Shown piece after piece: positions 33,116 to 42,271 of a stretch of 64,000 bases of DNA. This stretch comes from Bacillus sp. RAR_GA_16 (GTDB lineage Bacteria; Bacillota; Bacilli; Bacillales; Guptibacillaceae): contig NZ_JAIUKZ010000011.1 of the NCBI RefSeq assembly GCF_020165985.1, forward strand, positions 186,001 to 250,000. Direction: 5' to 3'. The notes below the pieces were generated by a model. It made no database searches. It saw only the letters and a list, made by a program, of their open reading frames with translations, and was not told where the DNA came from. Numbering within the stretch: position 1 is the first letter of the stretch; each line of letters starts with the position of its first letter. The position numbers and the translations under genes are program-made.

Positions 33116-34516
33116 TTAATAAACAACAGCATTCGTTAAGTCAACGTACTCCACTTCTTCTCGGCTATCAATCAACCATTTCCCATTACTTTTCACTAGT
33201 TTGTAGTGAAAACCATTTGAAGTGACTTCTGTCTGCACGTTGGTTTCTCCTTGCTCATGATTGGCTGAATCCATCGTCACGAGAACGTCGATTTCTGCTT
33301 TCTTTCCAGATGAATCGATCAAGAAGCTGTCGAGATCAAAGGCTGCCTCCACAACCTCTCCAGTAAAAGCGGCATTATTTTCCCGAACAGACTGAAAGCG
33401 TTCCTCAAAATATGATTGTAGCTCCGGTGTTAGGTTTGAAAAGTAATCGGTTTCCAGGTTTTCATAGGCATGGATCCAATCATTTAAGTAAGTATTAACA
33501 GCAGAGATAATTAACTTTGTTTCATCCTGATGCTGCACCACTTCTGGCTGATCGGCGACTTCCTTTTCAATCACGGCAGGTTCGCGATAGTCGATGGAAA
33601 AGAACGGAGCTTCTCCTTCAAAATGAACGGAAGGACTTTTCACAACGCCTGCTTCAAATTTCTTCTCTGCATGCATAACGACAGACCCGTCCGTTGGATA
33701 AGGACCGATTTCTCCGGCATCACCGATCGCAATGCCAGTATCTTTTCCATTTATAAATAAGCGAGCATCTTCATAGTTCGAATCTGGCATCACAAACGCG
33801 CCATTAACAGGCAAATCGACCTGCACGGTTTCCTCAGATGGCGCGAGTTCAACCTCCGCTTCTCCACGCATCGTGTATCCTTCATTCTCTAAAACGGTTT
33901 CAAACTGATAGCTCCCTGGCAGAAATGGTCCGATTTTTTTACCGTCTTCACCAATCGTTCCGCTCTCTTCTTTATTAATAAAGAGCGATGTTTTGTTAAA
34001 TTGCGTTCCTACCTCAACGTAAATTGGGGAGGAAGTGATTACATAATCCTTAAAAAGAAAAAATGCCTTCCCATCTTCCATTACCGTCATTTGAAGGAAC
34101 AGGTTTTCGTTCGGTTTGATCAGCATATGATCGCTTAAGCTTCTTGCCTGTCTCTCCAAATCTTGAATAAGAAGCCTTCGTTGGTCAGGATGCTCCTTCA
34201 AAAGCGAAACAAAACTCGCAAGCTCGGCTTCTTGAGAAAGCAATGGATTTGTGTCAGGAATGAACTTGCCAATCGCTTCGTAATCCTCTTTTAATAACGC
34301 ATCTTTGAATCGCTCTACTGCTCGCTCAGGAGAGGTGATCCATTTTAACGTTAAAAAACTACCAATCAGGACAAGGAGTATCCCTCCAACGATTCCTACC
34401 CATAACACGCCTCTCGATTTCTTTAATGGCGTCTGCCTCTTTCTCGCTACCTTCTGTCCGCACTTAACGCAAAATGATCCAGTTTCGCTCCTATTACACT
34501 GATGGCACCAATTCAT
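33116..34516 (-). CDS. TcaA/YvbJ-like zinc-ribbon membrane protein
   Basis: A 466-aa protein. An N-terminal zinc ribbon (CHQC at 4-7, CVKC at 16-19) is followed by a basic linker, one membrane helix (VLWVGIVGGILLVLIGSFL, about 38-56) and a large extracytoplasmic part. That part has repeated segments ending in INKEESG/INGKDTG with GPYP or GPFLPGSY, as in PEGA-like folds, and a C-terminal NTF2-like domain (INTYLNDWIHAYE region to the end). This matches B. subtilis YvbJ and staphylococcal TcaA, which affects glycopeptide susceptibility. ATG at 34516 follows GGAGGTGGG. Divergent from the next two genes. Confidence 0.8.
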   Translation of the reverse strand: MNWCHQCNRSETGSFCVKCGQKVARKRQTPLKKSRGVLWVGIVGGILLVLIGSFLTLKWITSPERAVERFKDALLKEDYEAIGKFIPDTNPLLSQEAELASFVSLLKEHPDQRRLLIQDLERQARSLSDHMLIKPNENLFLQMTVMEDGKAFFLFKDYVITSSPIYVEVGTQFNKTSLFINKEESGTIGEDGKKIGPFLPGSYQFETVLENEGYTMRGEAEVELAPSEETVQVDLPVNGAFVMPDSNYEDARLFINGKDTGIAIGDAGEIGPYPTDGSVVMHAEKKFEAGVVKSPSVHFEGEAPFFSIDYREPAVIEKEVADQPEVVQHQDETKLIISAVNTYLNDWIHAYENLETDYFSNLTPELQSYFEERFQSVRENNAAFTGEVVEAAFDLDSFLIDSSGKKAEIDVLVTMDSANHEQGETNVQTEVTSNGFHYKLVKSNGKWLIDSREEVEYVDLTNAVVY

Positions 34517-34642
34517 CTTCCCACCTCCGCCCATTATTCCAAATCATATGGGAGAGATTTCTAATTATGCCTGCTATTCCAAACCGTTTTTTAACATGAT
34601 TTTGAACTTTTATCATATCTATGAAAAAGTCAGGAAAAGCCC

Positions 34643-34666
34643 TCGCTCTTCTTCGTTGAAGAGCGA
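34643..34666 (+). other. Leader hairpin upstream of the zinc-ribbon operon
   Basis: TCGCTCTTC and its complement form a perfect 9-bp stem with a 6-nt loop, ending about ten bases before the AAGGAGG ribosome site at 34676. There is no T run, so it is not a terminator. It could stabilise the mRNA or gate translation; nothing more is visible. Confidence 0.45.
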
Positions 34667-34689
34667 ATAGAAGCAAGGAGGAGATGGAC

Positions 34690-35172
34690 ATGTCGGACCT
34701 ACAAACGAAAATAGGTGGAGGTTTATCAAAGCTTCAAGATGGCCTCCAGCAAGGAAAAACCAAACTCCAAACGGCACAGGAAGTTTCACAGCTAAGGAAG
34801 CATGCAAGTGATGCGGCTTCGAATCGTATGAAAGTCATCAATCAGCTTGGAGAGCTTACGTATCGACTCTTACGAAAAGGAGAAATCCAGCATTCTGAGT
34901 TAAATGAACAAATGGAGCGTCTTCTTCCATACGACCTGGAACTTTATCAGGCGAATCGTTCCCTCAGTCAAATGAAAAAAGAATCTAGTGATCACGTTTG
35001 CGAATGCGGAGCCCCCATCCAAGAAGAGGATACGTTTTGTGGAAGCTGTGGAAGTAAAGTTCTCATAGTAGAACCCCCTGAAGCGCTCGCAACGCAACCG
35101 TGTGATAGATGTAAGGAAGAAGTACCTGAGACTGCTCGATTCTGCGGTTGTTGCGGTTTGAAAAACGGCTAG
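34690..35172 (+). CDS. Zinc-ribbon protein with N-terminal coiled coil
   Basis: A 160-aa soluble protein. Residues 1-95 are helical and charged, probably a coiled coil (SKLQDGLQQGKTKLQTAQE and onwards). Two C-terminal zinc ribbons follow: CECGAPI with CGSCGSK, and CDRCKEE with CGCCGLK. ATG at 34690 is eight bases after AGGAGG; the ATG at 34684 is too close. It is followed three bases later by another zinc-ribbon membrane protein and faces the TcaA-like gene, so the three may form one system. No defined function. Confidence 0.75.
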   Translation: MSDLQTKIGGGLSKLQDGLQQGKTKLQTAQEVSQLRKHASDAASNRMKVINQLGELTYRLLRKGEIQHSELNEQMERLLPYDLELYQANRSLSQMKKESSDHVCECGAPIQEEDTFCGSCGSKVLIVEPPEALATQPCDRCKEEVPETARFCGCCGLKNG

Positions 35173-35175
35173 GAG

Positions 35176-36735
35176 GTGTTGATCATCACGTACTGTACAA
35201 CTTGTGGCAACGCGGTTAGCGACAATTACTGTCCTTTTGATGGGACTTTTCAGCTTCATGCAGAGACTCCAAGTGTTACATCTGGCGCCATACCAAAATT
35301 TTGTTCAGATTGCGGAACAGAAGAGAGCGGTCACCAATACTGTTTACAATGTGGCTCTTTTCAACTTCCTCTCGTCCCATATAAAACGGAACGCCCCCAA
35401 GAAAAGGTGGCGACATCTTATACAATTCCTGAATTTAGCGGCATCCATAAAAAGTTAGCCATACTCTGCGCCTTTCTTGCCTTTCTTGCGGTTGGCATTA
35501 TGTCCTTCGTTGTATCAGAAGGATTTCAGCAACAGGCTGCATCATTCCAACAAACCCTTAATGATTTAACGGAAGTTGGGCCAACAGAAATGGTAAGCAA
35601 TTTCTATTATGATTACGGTACTGAAAACGCTCCGTTAACAGATCCTTTCTTCGGTATGACAGATTATTGGATGTCCGCGCATCTCCTAAATTCTACGCTT
35701 TCCATTGATATGACAGAAGGTGGTGAGCGATCTGGTGTAGAGCTTGAGCTTCAGTCTGGTATGCTGATCCTTCTTTTACTTCCGCTTATTTCACTATTGA
35801 TCGTCGGATATCTATACGGGAAAAGAGCAACAGGTACGATTCAACAATCCTGGCTATCTTCGCTTTTAATCGGCCTTATTTATGGCGGTCTAACGGCGCT
35901 CATCGCTCTAGTTGCAGGATTCCAATTCGATGCTTCTGTACAAGAAAGCGGTATGATTGCAAACTTGTCGATTGATAACAACTATCCCTTCATAAAAGCT
36001 TTCTTTGCGGCATTTTTCATCGGAACAGTCTTCTCGTTTATTGGTAGTTTGTATGGAAGTGGCATGATGAAACAAGTAACTTCTTCTCCATTAAAAGAGG
36101 GCGTTCGAACAATCACATTTGGAATCGCCATCTCCATTTCAGTGATGGTTTTGTTCCTCTACCGCTTGATGTCTGACGCTAGTCCTTTTCTTAGCTTTGA
36201 CAACCTACCTGCAACCTACTTCCTAATCATCGTGTTTCAAGGCGGATTTCTTCTATGGAATACACTAAACCTTTCTTCTCTTACGTTAGATATGAACTTG
36301 CTAGATGAGAAACTACAGGTAATGTATTCTGCACTTGGAGGATTAAAAGTTGAAACAATTGAACCTTACTCAATCTTTAGCTTTCTATTAAATCAACCAG
36401 GGAACTTCAAACTTTATATGATAATTGGGTTGCTCATCCCAATTGGATTGTTTTTATGGGCAGGATATAGGCTGCACCAGGGAGGCGCCATTCAGCTTCA
36501 TCGAATTGTGGTATTTGGTTTGCTGTATGCTTTTATGATGTCTTTACTAACTGCCGGCTTAAATACTGGGTTCACGTTTACGCTCGATTTTGCAGCAGGA
36601 GAATTTCAAGACATGGCTGACATACCCTTTCTTTTTATTGGTTCCTCCGCCATCGTGACATTCTTCAAGTGCTTTATCTTCTCCACCCTTCTCGCCATTT
36701 GCGGTGCTTATTGGAAGAAGCGGAGAATGGAGTAA
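35176..36735 (+). CDS. Zinc-ribbon multi-pass membrane protein
   Basis: A 519-aa protein with two N-terminal ribbons (CTTC with a Cys-Pro partner, and CSDC with CLQC). A membrane helix follows near 92-112, then an extracytoplasmic loop (QQQAASFQQTLNDLTEV to about 190) and seven or so further helices to the C-terminus. No family recognised with confidence; related to YvbI-like neighbours of YvbJ. The start is unclear: AGGAGGTG ends at 35178, so the GTG at 35176 is inside the ribosome site and TTG at 35179 is very close. ATC at 35182 or 35185 would be spaced normally. Its stop codon TAA abuts repeat copy 5. Confidence 0.7.
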   Translation: MLIITYCTTCGNAVSDNYCPFDGTFQLHAETPSVTSGAIPKFCSDCGTEESGHQYCLQCGSFQLPLVPYKTERPQEKVATSYTIPEFSGIHKKLAILCAFLAFLAVGIMSFVVSEGFQQQAASFQQTLNDLTEVGPTEMVSNFYYDYGTENAPLTDPFFGMTDYWMSAHLLNSTLSIDMTEGGERSGVELELQSGMLILLLLPLISLLIVGYLYGKRATGTIQQSWLSSLLIGLIYGGLTALIALVAGFQFDASVQESGMIANLSIDNNYPFIKAFFAAFFIGTVFSFIGSLYGSGMMKQVTSSPLKEGVRTITFGIAISISVMVLFLYRLMSDASPFLSFDNLPATYFLIIVFQGGFLLWNTLNLSSLTLDMNLLDEKLQVMYSALGGLKVETIEPYSIFSFLLNQPGNFKLYMIIGLLIPIGLFLWAGYRLHQGGAIQLHRIVVFGLLYAFMMSLLTAGLNTGFTFTLDFAAGEFQDMADIPFLFIGSSAIVTFFKCFIFSTLLAICGAYWKKRRME

Positions 36736-36805
36736 GTGTCCGTTGGAGGTGGACTTTTGAGGTTTTTTGTTTGCGAAGGGGGTCAGGCTCGAGCCTGACC
36801 CCCTT
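36734..36805 (+). repeat. Composite palindromic repeat, copy 5
   Basis: AAGTGTCC-N9-GGACTTTT (36734-36758, weak stem) is followed by GTTTTTTG and then a perfect 30-bp palindrome with arms AAGGGGGTCAGG and complement (36776-36805). GGAC to GGGGTC is 28 bp. It overlaps the TAA of the upstream plus-strand gene by two bases and lies 11 bp from the broken M24 gene. Confidence 0.9.
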
Positions 36806-36816
36806 TATACATCCAT

Positions 36817-37582
36817 CTACCTCTCCAACACCGCGTTCCGAACATACGTAACGTCTGCTACCTCAACTTCCTGATACACCCATTCTCCTGTATACGTCAT
36901 GTTCGCCAAAGTACACAAGTCGCGTAACGTTCGCTACAAGACCCGCTTCTTCTGCACAAATCACAATCATCGCATGGCGCTCAAGCTTCTTTTCAGTTGG
37001 GATAGGATGGCGGTAGCGATAGATCCGCTCATCTGTTGCTACGAGCAACACCTGAATCGACATTCCACCTGCAAGAATTTTCGATGCAAGATGCGCTTCA
37101 ATTTCTTTTTCCGTTTGACCTGGTTCAATTTCACGGCACGTCTCTTCTACCGCTTTGGCCGCTTTTTGACACAAATTTCGATAGCGGTCACGCTCATCAA
37201 CTGACAAAATAGAGCGATACTTTCCAAGCTCTTCATCCACTACATCCCAGTCCGCATAAGGCATGTCAGCTGCCATACGCTTTCCAGACGTTACCGATTC
37301 AATTAAATGTTCAGCAGGTTTGTACCAATCATCAGACAGCACTTCAAAAGAAAACGACAGATCGGCACATTCTTCTTCCACTATGCGGCGCTCTTCCATT
37401 TTGGATGTGACAAGATACGCCTGCTCACGTGTGATAATCCAGTCGGCTACACCTGCTTCCATCGTCTGAACGATGTAATTCGTATTCCCGCCTGTGATCC
37501 AAGAAAAATTGTTCCTTCTTCTCAGTAACACGCCATCATAACCCTGTTCCTCTAAAAATAAACGTACCTTCTCAATACTCAT
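36817..37582 (-). pseudogene. Broken M24 family (Xaa-Pro peptidase-like) gene, internal deletion with frameshift
   Basis: The open frame 36863-37582 (239 aa) starts like a normal aminopeptidase P relative: a creatinase N-terminal domain (GYDGVLLRRRNNFSWITGG) and the beginning of the M24 domain (EEAGLVANVTRLVYFGE). It then ends in unrelated HDVYRRMGVSGS. The family is usually about 360-380 aa, and the metal-binding residues lie in the missing part. In another frame, right after the break, MTYTGEWVYQEVEVADVTYV continues to a TAG at 36817 and resembles the usual C-terminal tail of these peptidases. I infer an internal deletion of roughly 120 codons that shifted the frame. It overlaps the galE stop by four bases as last gene of the galactoside operon. 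Confidence 0.7.
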
Positions 37583-38571
37583 GACTGATCTCCATACCCT
37601 TCAGGATGATTTTGATGCCAGTTCCAGGCGTGCGCAACAATTTGCGAAAGCTCTGGATAGACCGGCTTCCACCCAAGTTCATTCATCGCTTTTGCCGACG
37701 AAGCAATTAACGTCGCTGGATCTCCAGCACGACGTGGCGCTACTTCTGCTTCAATTGACTTCTCCGTCACACTACGACACGTATCAATCACTTCTTTCAC
37801 CGTAAACCCTTTGCCATTCCCAAGGTTATAAATGCCGCTTTCATTCGTTTCTTTCATCTTTTTCAACGCAAGGAAGTGAGCCTGCGCAAGGTCAAGGACG
37901 TGAATATAATCACGGACACATGTGCCATCTTTCGTATCATAATCATCACCAAAAATCGATACCTTCTCACGCTGTCCAAGCGCCGCTTGAAGGACAATTG
38001 GGATAAGGTGAGACTCTGGTTGATGATCTTCCCCAATTTTCCCTTCTGGATCAGCACCAGCTGCATTAAAGTAGCGAAGCGAAGTGGATTTTAAGCCGTA
38101 AGCATCATCACACCAGCGCAGCATTTTCTCAATCGCAAGCTTCGTCTCTCCATACGGATTCGTTGGATTTGTTACATCGTCTTCCTCAATCGGCGTTCTC
38201 TCTGGATTTCCATAAGTGGCAGCAGTCGATGAGAACACGATGTATTTCACATCATGTTCAATGAGTTTTGAAACGAGCGCCTGGGAACCCGCTACGTTAT
38301 TGCGATAATATTCAAGCGGATTTGTCACGCTCTCCCCAACAAGTGAACTTGCAGCAAAGTGAATGACAGAATCGATCTCATGATCGGCAAAAATTTGATC
38401 GATTACTTTTCCATCTGTTAAATCTCCTTCATACAACGGAACGTTAAGCACAGCCTGTTCATGCCCTTTTGTTAGATTATCAAGCACGACAACATCTTCA
38501 TTTTGCTCTTGTAAATACATAACCGTATGGCTCCCGATATATCCGGCACCACCAGTGACTAAAATCGCCAT
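37579..38571 (-). CDS. galE: UDP-glucose 4-epimerase (operon copy)
   Basis: A 330-aa short-chain dehydrogenase family epimerase interconverting UDP-galactose and UDP-glucose. It shows the NAD motif GGAGYIG at residues 7-13, the SSTAATYG segment, the catalytic YGETK (Tyr-x-x-x-Lys) and the sugar-binding NPYGETKLAIE context, plus RRAGDPATL near the end. ATG at 38571 follows GGAGGGG; the frame extends to 38595 without a site. It sits with galK and galT in the galactoside operon, completing the Leloir pathway. A second galE lies at 53968. Confidence 0.95.
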   Translation of the reverse strand: MAILVTGGAGYIGSHTVMYLQEQNEDVVVLDNLTKGHEQAVLNVPLYEGDLTDGKVIDQIFADHEIDSVIHFAASSLVGESVTNPLEYYRNNVAGSQALVSKLIEHDVKYIVFSSTAATYGNPERTPIEEDDVTNPTNPYGETKLAIEKMLRWCDDAYGLKSTSLRYFNAAGADPEGKIGEDHQPESHLIPIVLQAALGQREKVSIFGDDYDTKDGTCVRDYIHVLDLAQAHFLALKKMKETNESGIYNLGNGKGFTVKEVIDTCRSVTEKSIEAEVAPRRAGDPATLIASSAKAMNELGWKPVYPELSQIVAHAWNWHQNHPEGYGDQS

Positions 38572-38631
38572 GTTTTTCCCCTCCAAGTACTTCATTAATC
38601 GTCGAATACGATCGTTATTTCCCGGAAAATA

Positions 38632-40641
38632 CTAGTTTAGCGTCAATACATATGAACCAAGTGGCGCAACTGTCATTTCTCCTCGATATTCCTCATGCGA
38701 AACCGCGTCGATCCACGTACCGTCTGGTAGCGTAAGCGTACCGTCATGATCCGTCGAATGATTCACAACGGATAAGAAAACTGTCCCGTCTTTTCCAGTA
38801 CGCGTAACAGATTCTACGTTTTCACTTGAAGCGATCGTAGTAACATCCGTTTCTTTAAAAACTTCTGCATAAAGAGCATCCATCATCTCTTCTTCAAGAG
38901 CCGAGCCAATGTAGTAAACCGTTCCTTTTCCATACTGGTTTTTCGTGATTGCCGCTGTTTGTTCATAGAAACAGCCTCGATATTCCGCAAGCACTTCCGC
39001 TGTCGTCGGCTCAACGAGATCACACCAGATAGAAGCGACAGAGTTCAACCCTTTAAGCGATCCCTGAACACCTTCAACCTCATTGCTTTGACCAAGCTGA
39101 AGCGATTCATACTCATTGATTTCAACACCTGCAAGCTCACGTAGTGCGCCTGGAAGCGTATCTTCTACGACAAAATTGTTCTGTTCTTTCACCCCTGCGC
39201 GATAAGAAAGAATGACGGATCCACCTTGCTCTGCAAAACGGGAGATTTTCTCATTAACTGCTGGATCGGTTAGGAAATAAACCGGGACAACAAGCACTTT
39301 ATACCCGTCAAGATTGCTTTCTTTTGTTACAATGTCCGTCATCGCATTCATGCGATGGGCAGGACTGTAGAAGCGAAGAAACTCTTGCTTGTATTCAAAT
39401 GCATTGCTTTGTGGCTGAATGCCCCACGCCCAAGCGTTTTCGACATCATAATAAACCGCGACATCCGCACGATATTTCGATGCAATCCAGTCATCTCCAA
39501 ACACACTCAAGGAATCGATCACTTCTTTTACTTCATTGTATTTACGCTTTGGTTTTCCATCATGATCAAGAACACCATGGCAAAATTCTTCCGTTCCAAA
39601 ACGTGCTGCACACCAGCGGAAGTACACAATCGCTTCAGCACCGCGAGCAATCGCTTGATACGTCCAAAGCTTAATATGACCTGGACGCGGCAAGTAACCG
39701 ATGCGGCTCCAACCTTGCGCTCCTGAAAGTTCTTCCATCACCCAGAAACCTTTCCCATCTTTTGAAGAACGACACAAATCATGCTGATGCGCAATCGCAG
39801 CTGGCGCAATTGGCTCAGGTAAACCGCCCCATACCGGATAGTTATCGAACGAAATGAAATCAAGCTCTTTTGACATATCCCACTGATTAATGGCCTGATC
39901 GGTGTACACAAAGTTATGCGTAATCCACTGATCAGAGCGTATATGCTTTCGAAGAATGTCGGTTTGAAGCTTATTGTATGAGGTATACGCATCCGCACAA
40001 AAACGATCAAAATCAAGAAGCAAGCTTGGATTATGTTCTTGGAATACTTTACGTGGCACAGGAATTTGCGACCAAGCTGTATACGTTTGACTCCAGAACA
40101 CGGTGCCCCACGCTTCGTTTAACGCATCTAGCGTTTGATATTTTTGCTTAAGCCAAATGTGAAACGCCTGCTGATCAACATCGCCATAGCTACGATCTGA
40201 TTTTTCATGACCGTATTCATTGTCTACTTGCCAACCAATAATCCCATCATGCTGACCGTAACGCTTCGCCATTTCTTCTACCATTTTCGCTGAAAACTGA
40301 CGATACACTTCACTGTTAACAGTATAGTGACGTCTTGCTCCAAAGGAAATCACCGTACCATTCGGATCGACAGGTAAAATTTCTGGATATTTTTCACACA
40401 TCCAGGCAGGTGGTGTGGCTGTTGGCGTTCCTAGAACCACCTTGATTCCATTCTTCGTCATTAAGTCAATGGCTTCATCATAAAGCCCGAAATCGTAAGT
40501 TCCTTCCTCAGGCTCCATCAGCTGCCAACCAAATTCAGCGATGCGCACCACATTCACACCAAGTTCTTTCATTAATTTTACATCTTCCTTCCAGCGCTCT
40601 TTCGGCCACTGTTCCGGGTAATAATCGACACCTACATACAT
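38632..40641 (-). CDS. GH42 beta-galactosidase
   Basis: A 669-aa family 42 enzyme beginning directly with the barrel (YVGVDYYPEQWP). The acid/base is Glu142 (WQVDNEYG) and the nucleophile about Glu303 (WVMEELSG). The trimerisation and C-terminal beta domains follow. No signal peptide, so it acts in the cytosol on imported beta-galactosides such as galactobiose or galactan fragments. ATG at 40641 follows AAAGGAG; the frame to 40680 runs into the galT terminator hairpin and is rejected. Second beta-galactosidase of the operon, with GH35. Confidence 0.94.
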   Translation of the reverse strand: MYVGVDYYPEQWPKERWKEDVKLMKELGVNVVRIAEFGWQLMEPEEGTYDFGLYDEAIDLMTKNGIKVVLGTPTATPPAWMCEKYPEILPVDPNGTVISFGARRHYTVNSEVYRQFSAKMVEEMAKRYGQHDGIIGWQVDNEYGHEKSDRSYGDVDQQAFHIWLKQKYQTLDALNEAWGTVFWSQTYTAWSQIPVPRKVFQEHNPSLLLDFDRFCADAYTSYNKLQTDILRKHIRSDQWITHNFVYTDQAINQWDMSKELDFISFDNYPVWGGLPEPIAPAAIAHQHDLCRSSKDGKGFWVMEELSGAQGWSRIGYLPRPGHIKLWTYQAIARGAEAIVYFRWCAARFGTEEFCHGVLDHDGKPKRKYNEVKEVIDSLSVFGDDWIASKYRADVAVYYDVENAWAWGIQPQSNAFEYKQEFLRFYSPAHRMNAMTDIVTKESNLDGYKVLVVPVYFLTDPAVNEKISRFAEQGGSVILSYRAGVKEQNNFVVEDTLPGALRELAGVEINEYESLQLGQSNEVEGVQGSLKGLNSVASIWCDLVEPTTAEVLAEYRGCFYEQTAAITKNQYGKGTVYYIGSALEEEMMDALYAEVFKETDVTTIASSENVESVTRTGKDGTVFLSVVNHSTDHDGTLTLPDGTWIDAVSHEEYRGEMTVAPLGSYVLTLN

Positions 40642-40690
40642 TGTGTTAGCTCCTTTTGCCATTTTGTAGTTTAGATTCAATGTGAAAAGA

Positions 40691-40712
40691 AGCTCGCCAA
40701 AATCGGCAAGCT
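40691..40712 (-). terminator. Hairpin between galT and the GH42 gene
   Basis: AGCTTGCC and GGCGAGCT form an 8-bp stem with one G-T pair, followed on the minus strand by TCTTTTC. The weak tail suggests partial termination, which would reduce expression of GH42 and galE relative to galK and galT. Confidence 0.5.
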
Positions 40713-40713
40713 C

Positions 40714-42246
40714 TTATTGGTTTAAATGAGTGTTAAGCGCGTCTGTAAAACGGTCAAACGCTTCCTGACCAGATGCGTTTCGTTTAAAGACACCAGCATG
40801 ACTTAAAATATCAGAGAAGATTAGTCCGACTTCATCACGCAACCGGTTGTGTACATTTGAGACGTCCAGGTCCGGATATTTTTCAAGAAGGGTTTTCGCC
40901 CATTCAACATGCTTGTTAATCCGTTCATCACGTTCGATATGGTTTAGCGGATTTTCACCTATGAGCGATTCATCGAGCAAATGAAGTTCTTCTTGTAATC
41001 TGCCGGGAAGCACTGCCAGTCCCATCACTTCAATTAAGCCGATGTTTTCTTTTTTAATATGGTGCACTTCCGCATGAGGATGAAACAGTCCCATCGGGTG
41101 CTCTTCTGTCGTGCGATTGTTTCGTAGGACAAGATCAAGCTCATAGTCATCACCATTTCGACGAGCGATTGGGGTAACGGTGTTATGAGGCTTATCATCT
41201 GTAAATGCAAAGACCTCGGCGCTTTTATCGCTATACCCTTTCCAGAACTGAAGAATGGCGTCGGCAAGTTCACCTAACTCTTCGCGATCATTGCTTTGAA
41301 GACGTAGCACTGACATGGGCCACTTGACAATGCCTGCTTTCACATTCGAATAAGTCGACAGAACAACATCTCGCTCCACCTCGGCTTTCGCCATTGGAAA
41401 GTCATGCTTTCCTCCTTGAAAATGATCATGACTTAATATGGAACCGCCAACGATTGGCAGATCTGCATTTGAGCCGATAAAGTAATGAGGAAACTTTCCA
41501 ACAAATTCAAGCAGTCGATCAAACGTACCGCGCGAAATTTTCATAGGTTCGTGTTCACCGTATAAGACAATCGCATGTTCGTTGTAGTAAACATATGGAG
41601 AATACTGCAAATACCACTGTTTCTCATCGAGCGTGACAGGAATCATCCGAAGATTTTGCCGTGCGGGATGATTGATTCGACCCTCGTACCCTACGTTTTC
41701 TTTACAAAGCAAGCATTCAGGATAGCCGCTTGACTTCATTGTTTTCGCAGCCGCAATCGCTTTCGGATCTTTTTCTGGTTTGGAAAGATTAATCGTGATT
41801 TCCATCTCACCATATTCCGTTTCCGTAAGCCACTCCTCATTTTTTGCAATGCGATCTGTACGAATGTAGTGAACATCTTTTGAATAGTCGTAAAAGTTAG
41901 CTGTAGCGGCTTCAGGGCCTACCTGTTCATAAGTCTTTTCAAACGTCTCAATCACGCCTGATGGTCTTTCCGTTAAGCATCCCATGATTTTCGTATCAAG
42001 CAAATCACGATAAGTGACCGTATTTTCAACGAGTCTTCCATTTTCAAAGGCCCAATCTAAGATTCGATCTAAAATTGTAACGGGGCTATTCGGGATATTT
42101 GAAGGAACATCACTAGGATCACTCTCTTTAAGCTGAAGCACTTCTAGCAATTGATTTCGCGCGTATGACAAATCCCACTCATGAATCAGATGCTTCTTCA
42201 ATCCATATTGGAGGAGGCGATTAATCTCTTGGTCTATGCTAGTCAT
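40714..42246 (-). CDS. galT: Galactose-1-phosphate uridylyltransferase, Firmicutes type (class 2)
   Basis: A 510-aa enzyme of the GalT2 class, longer than the E. coli type. It exchanges UMP between UDP-glucose and galactose 1-phosphate. The active-site region is GGSILSHDHFQGGKHDFP, and the N-terminal helical domain with TRDL-like segments and CLLCKENVGYEGRINHPARQN are typical. ATG at 42246 has GGAGAG nine bases upstream. A longer frame to 42315 would overlap galK and is rejected. It follows galK by 25 bp. Confidence 0.94.
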   Translation of the reverse strand: MTSIDQEINRLLQYGLKKHLIHEWDLSYARNQLLEVLQLKESDPSDVPSNIPNSPVTILDRILDWAFENGRLVENTVTYRDLLDTKIMGCLTERPSGVIETFEKTYEQVGPEAATANFYDYSKDVHYIRTDRIAKNEEWLTETEYGEMEITINLSKPEKDPKAIAAAKTMKSSGYPECLLCKENVGYEGRINHPARQNLRMIPVTLDEKQWYLQYSPYVYYNEHAIVLYGEHEPMKISRGTFDRLLEFVGKFPHYFIGSNADLPIVGGSILSHDHFQGGKHDFPMAKAEVERDVVLSTYSNVKAGIVKWPMSVLRLQSNDREELGELADAILQFWKGYSDKSAEVFAFTDDKPHNTVTPIARRNGDDYELDLVLRNNRTTEEHPMGLFHPHAEVHHIKKENIGLIEVMGLAVLPGRLQEELHLLDESLIGENPLNHIERDERINKHVEWAKTLLEKYPDLDVSNVHNRLRDEVGLIFSDILSHAGVFKRNASGQEAFDRFTDALNTHLNQ

Positions 42247-42271
42247 GGTTTCTCTCCACTCCTCTCCAAAT

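Noticed and set aside
36863-37582. Intact 239-aa Xaa-Pro peptidase
   Set aside because: The metal-binding half of the M24 domain is missing and a C-terminal tail is found in another frame, so it is treated as a pseudogene.
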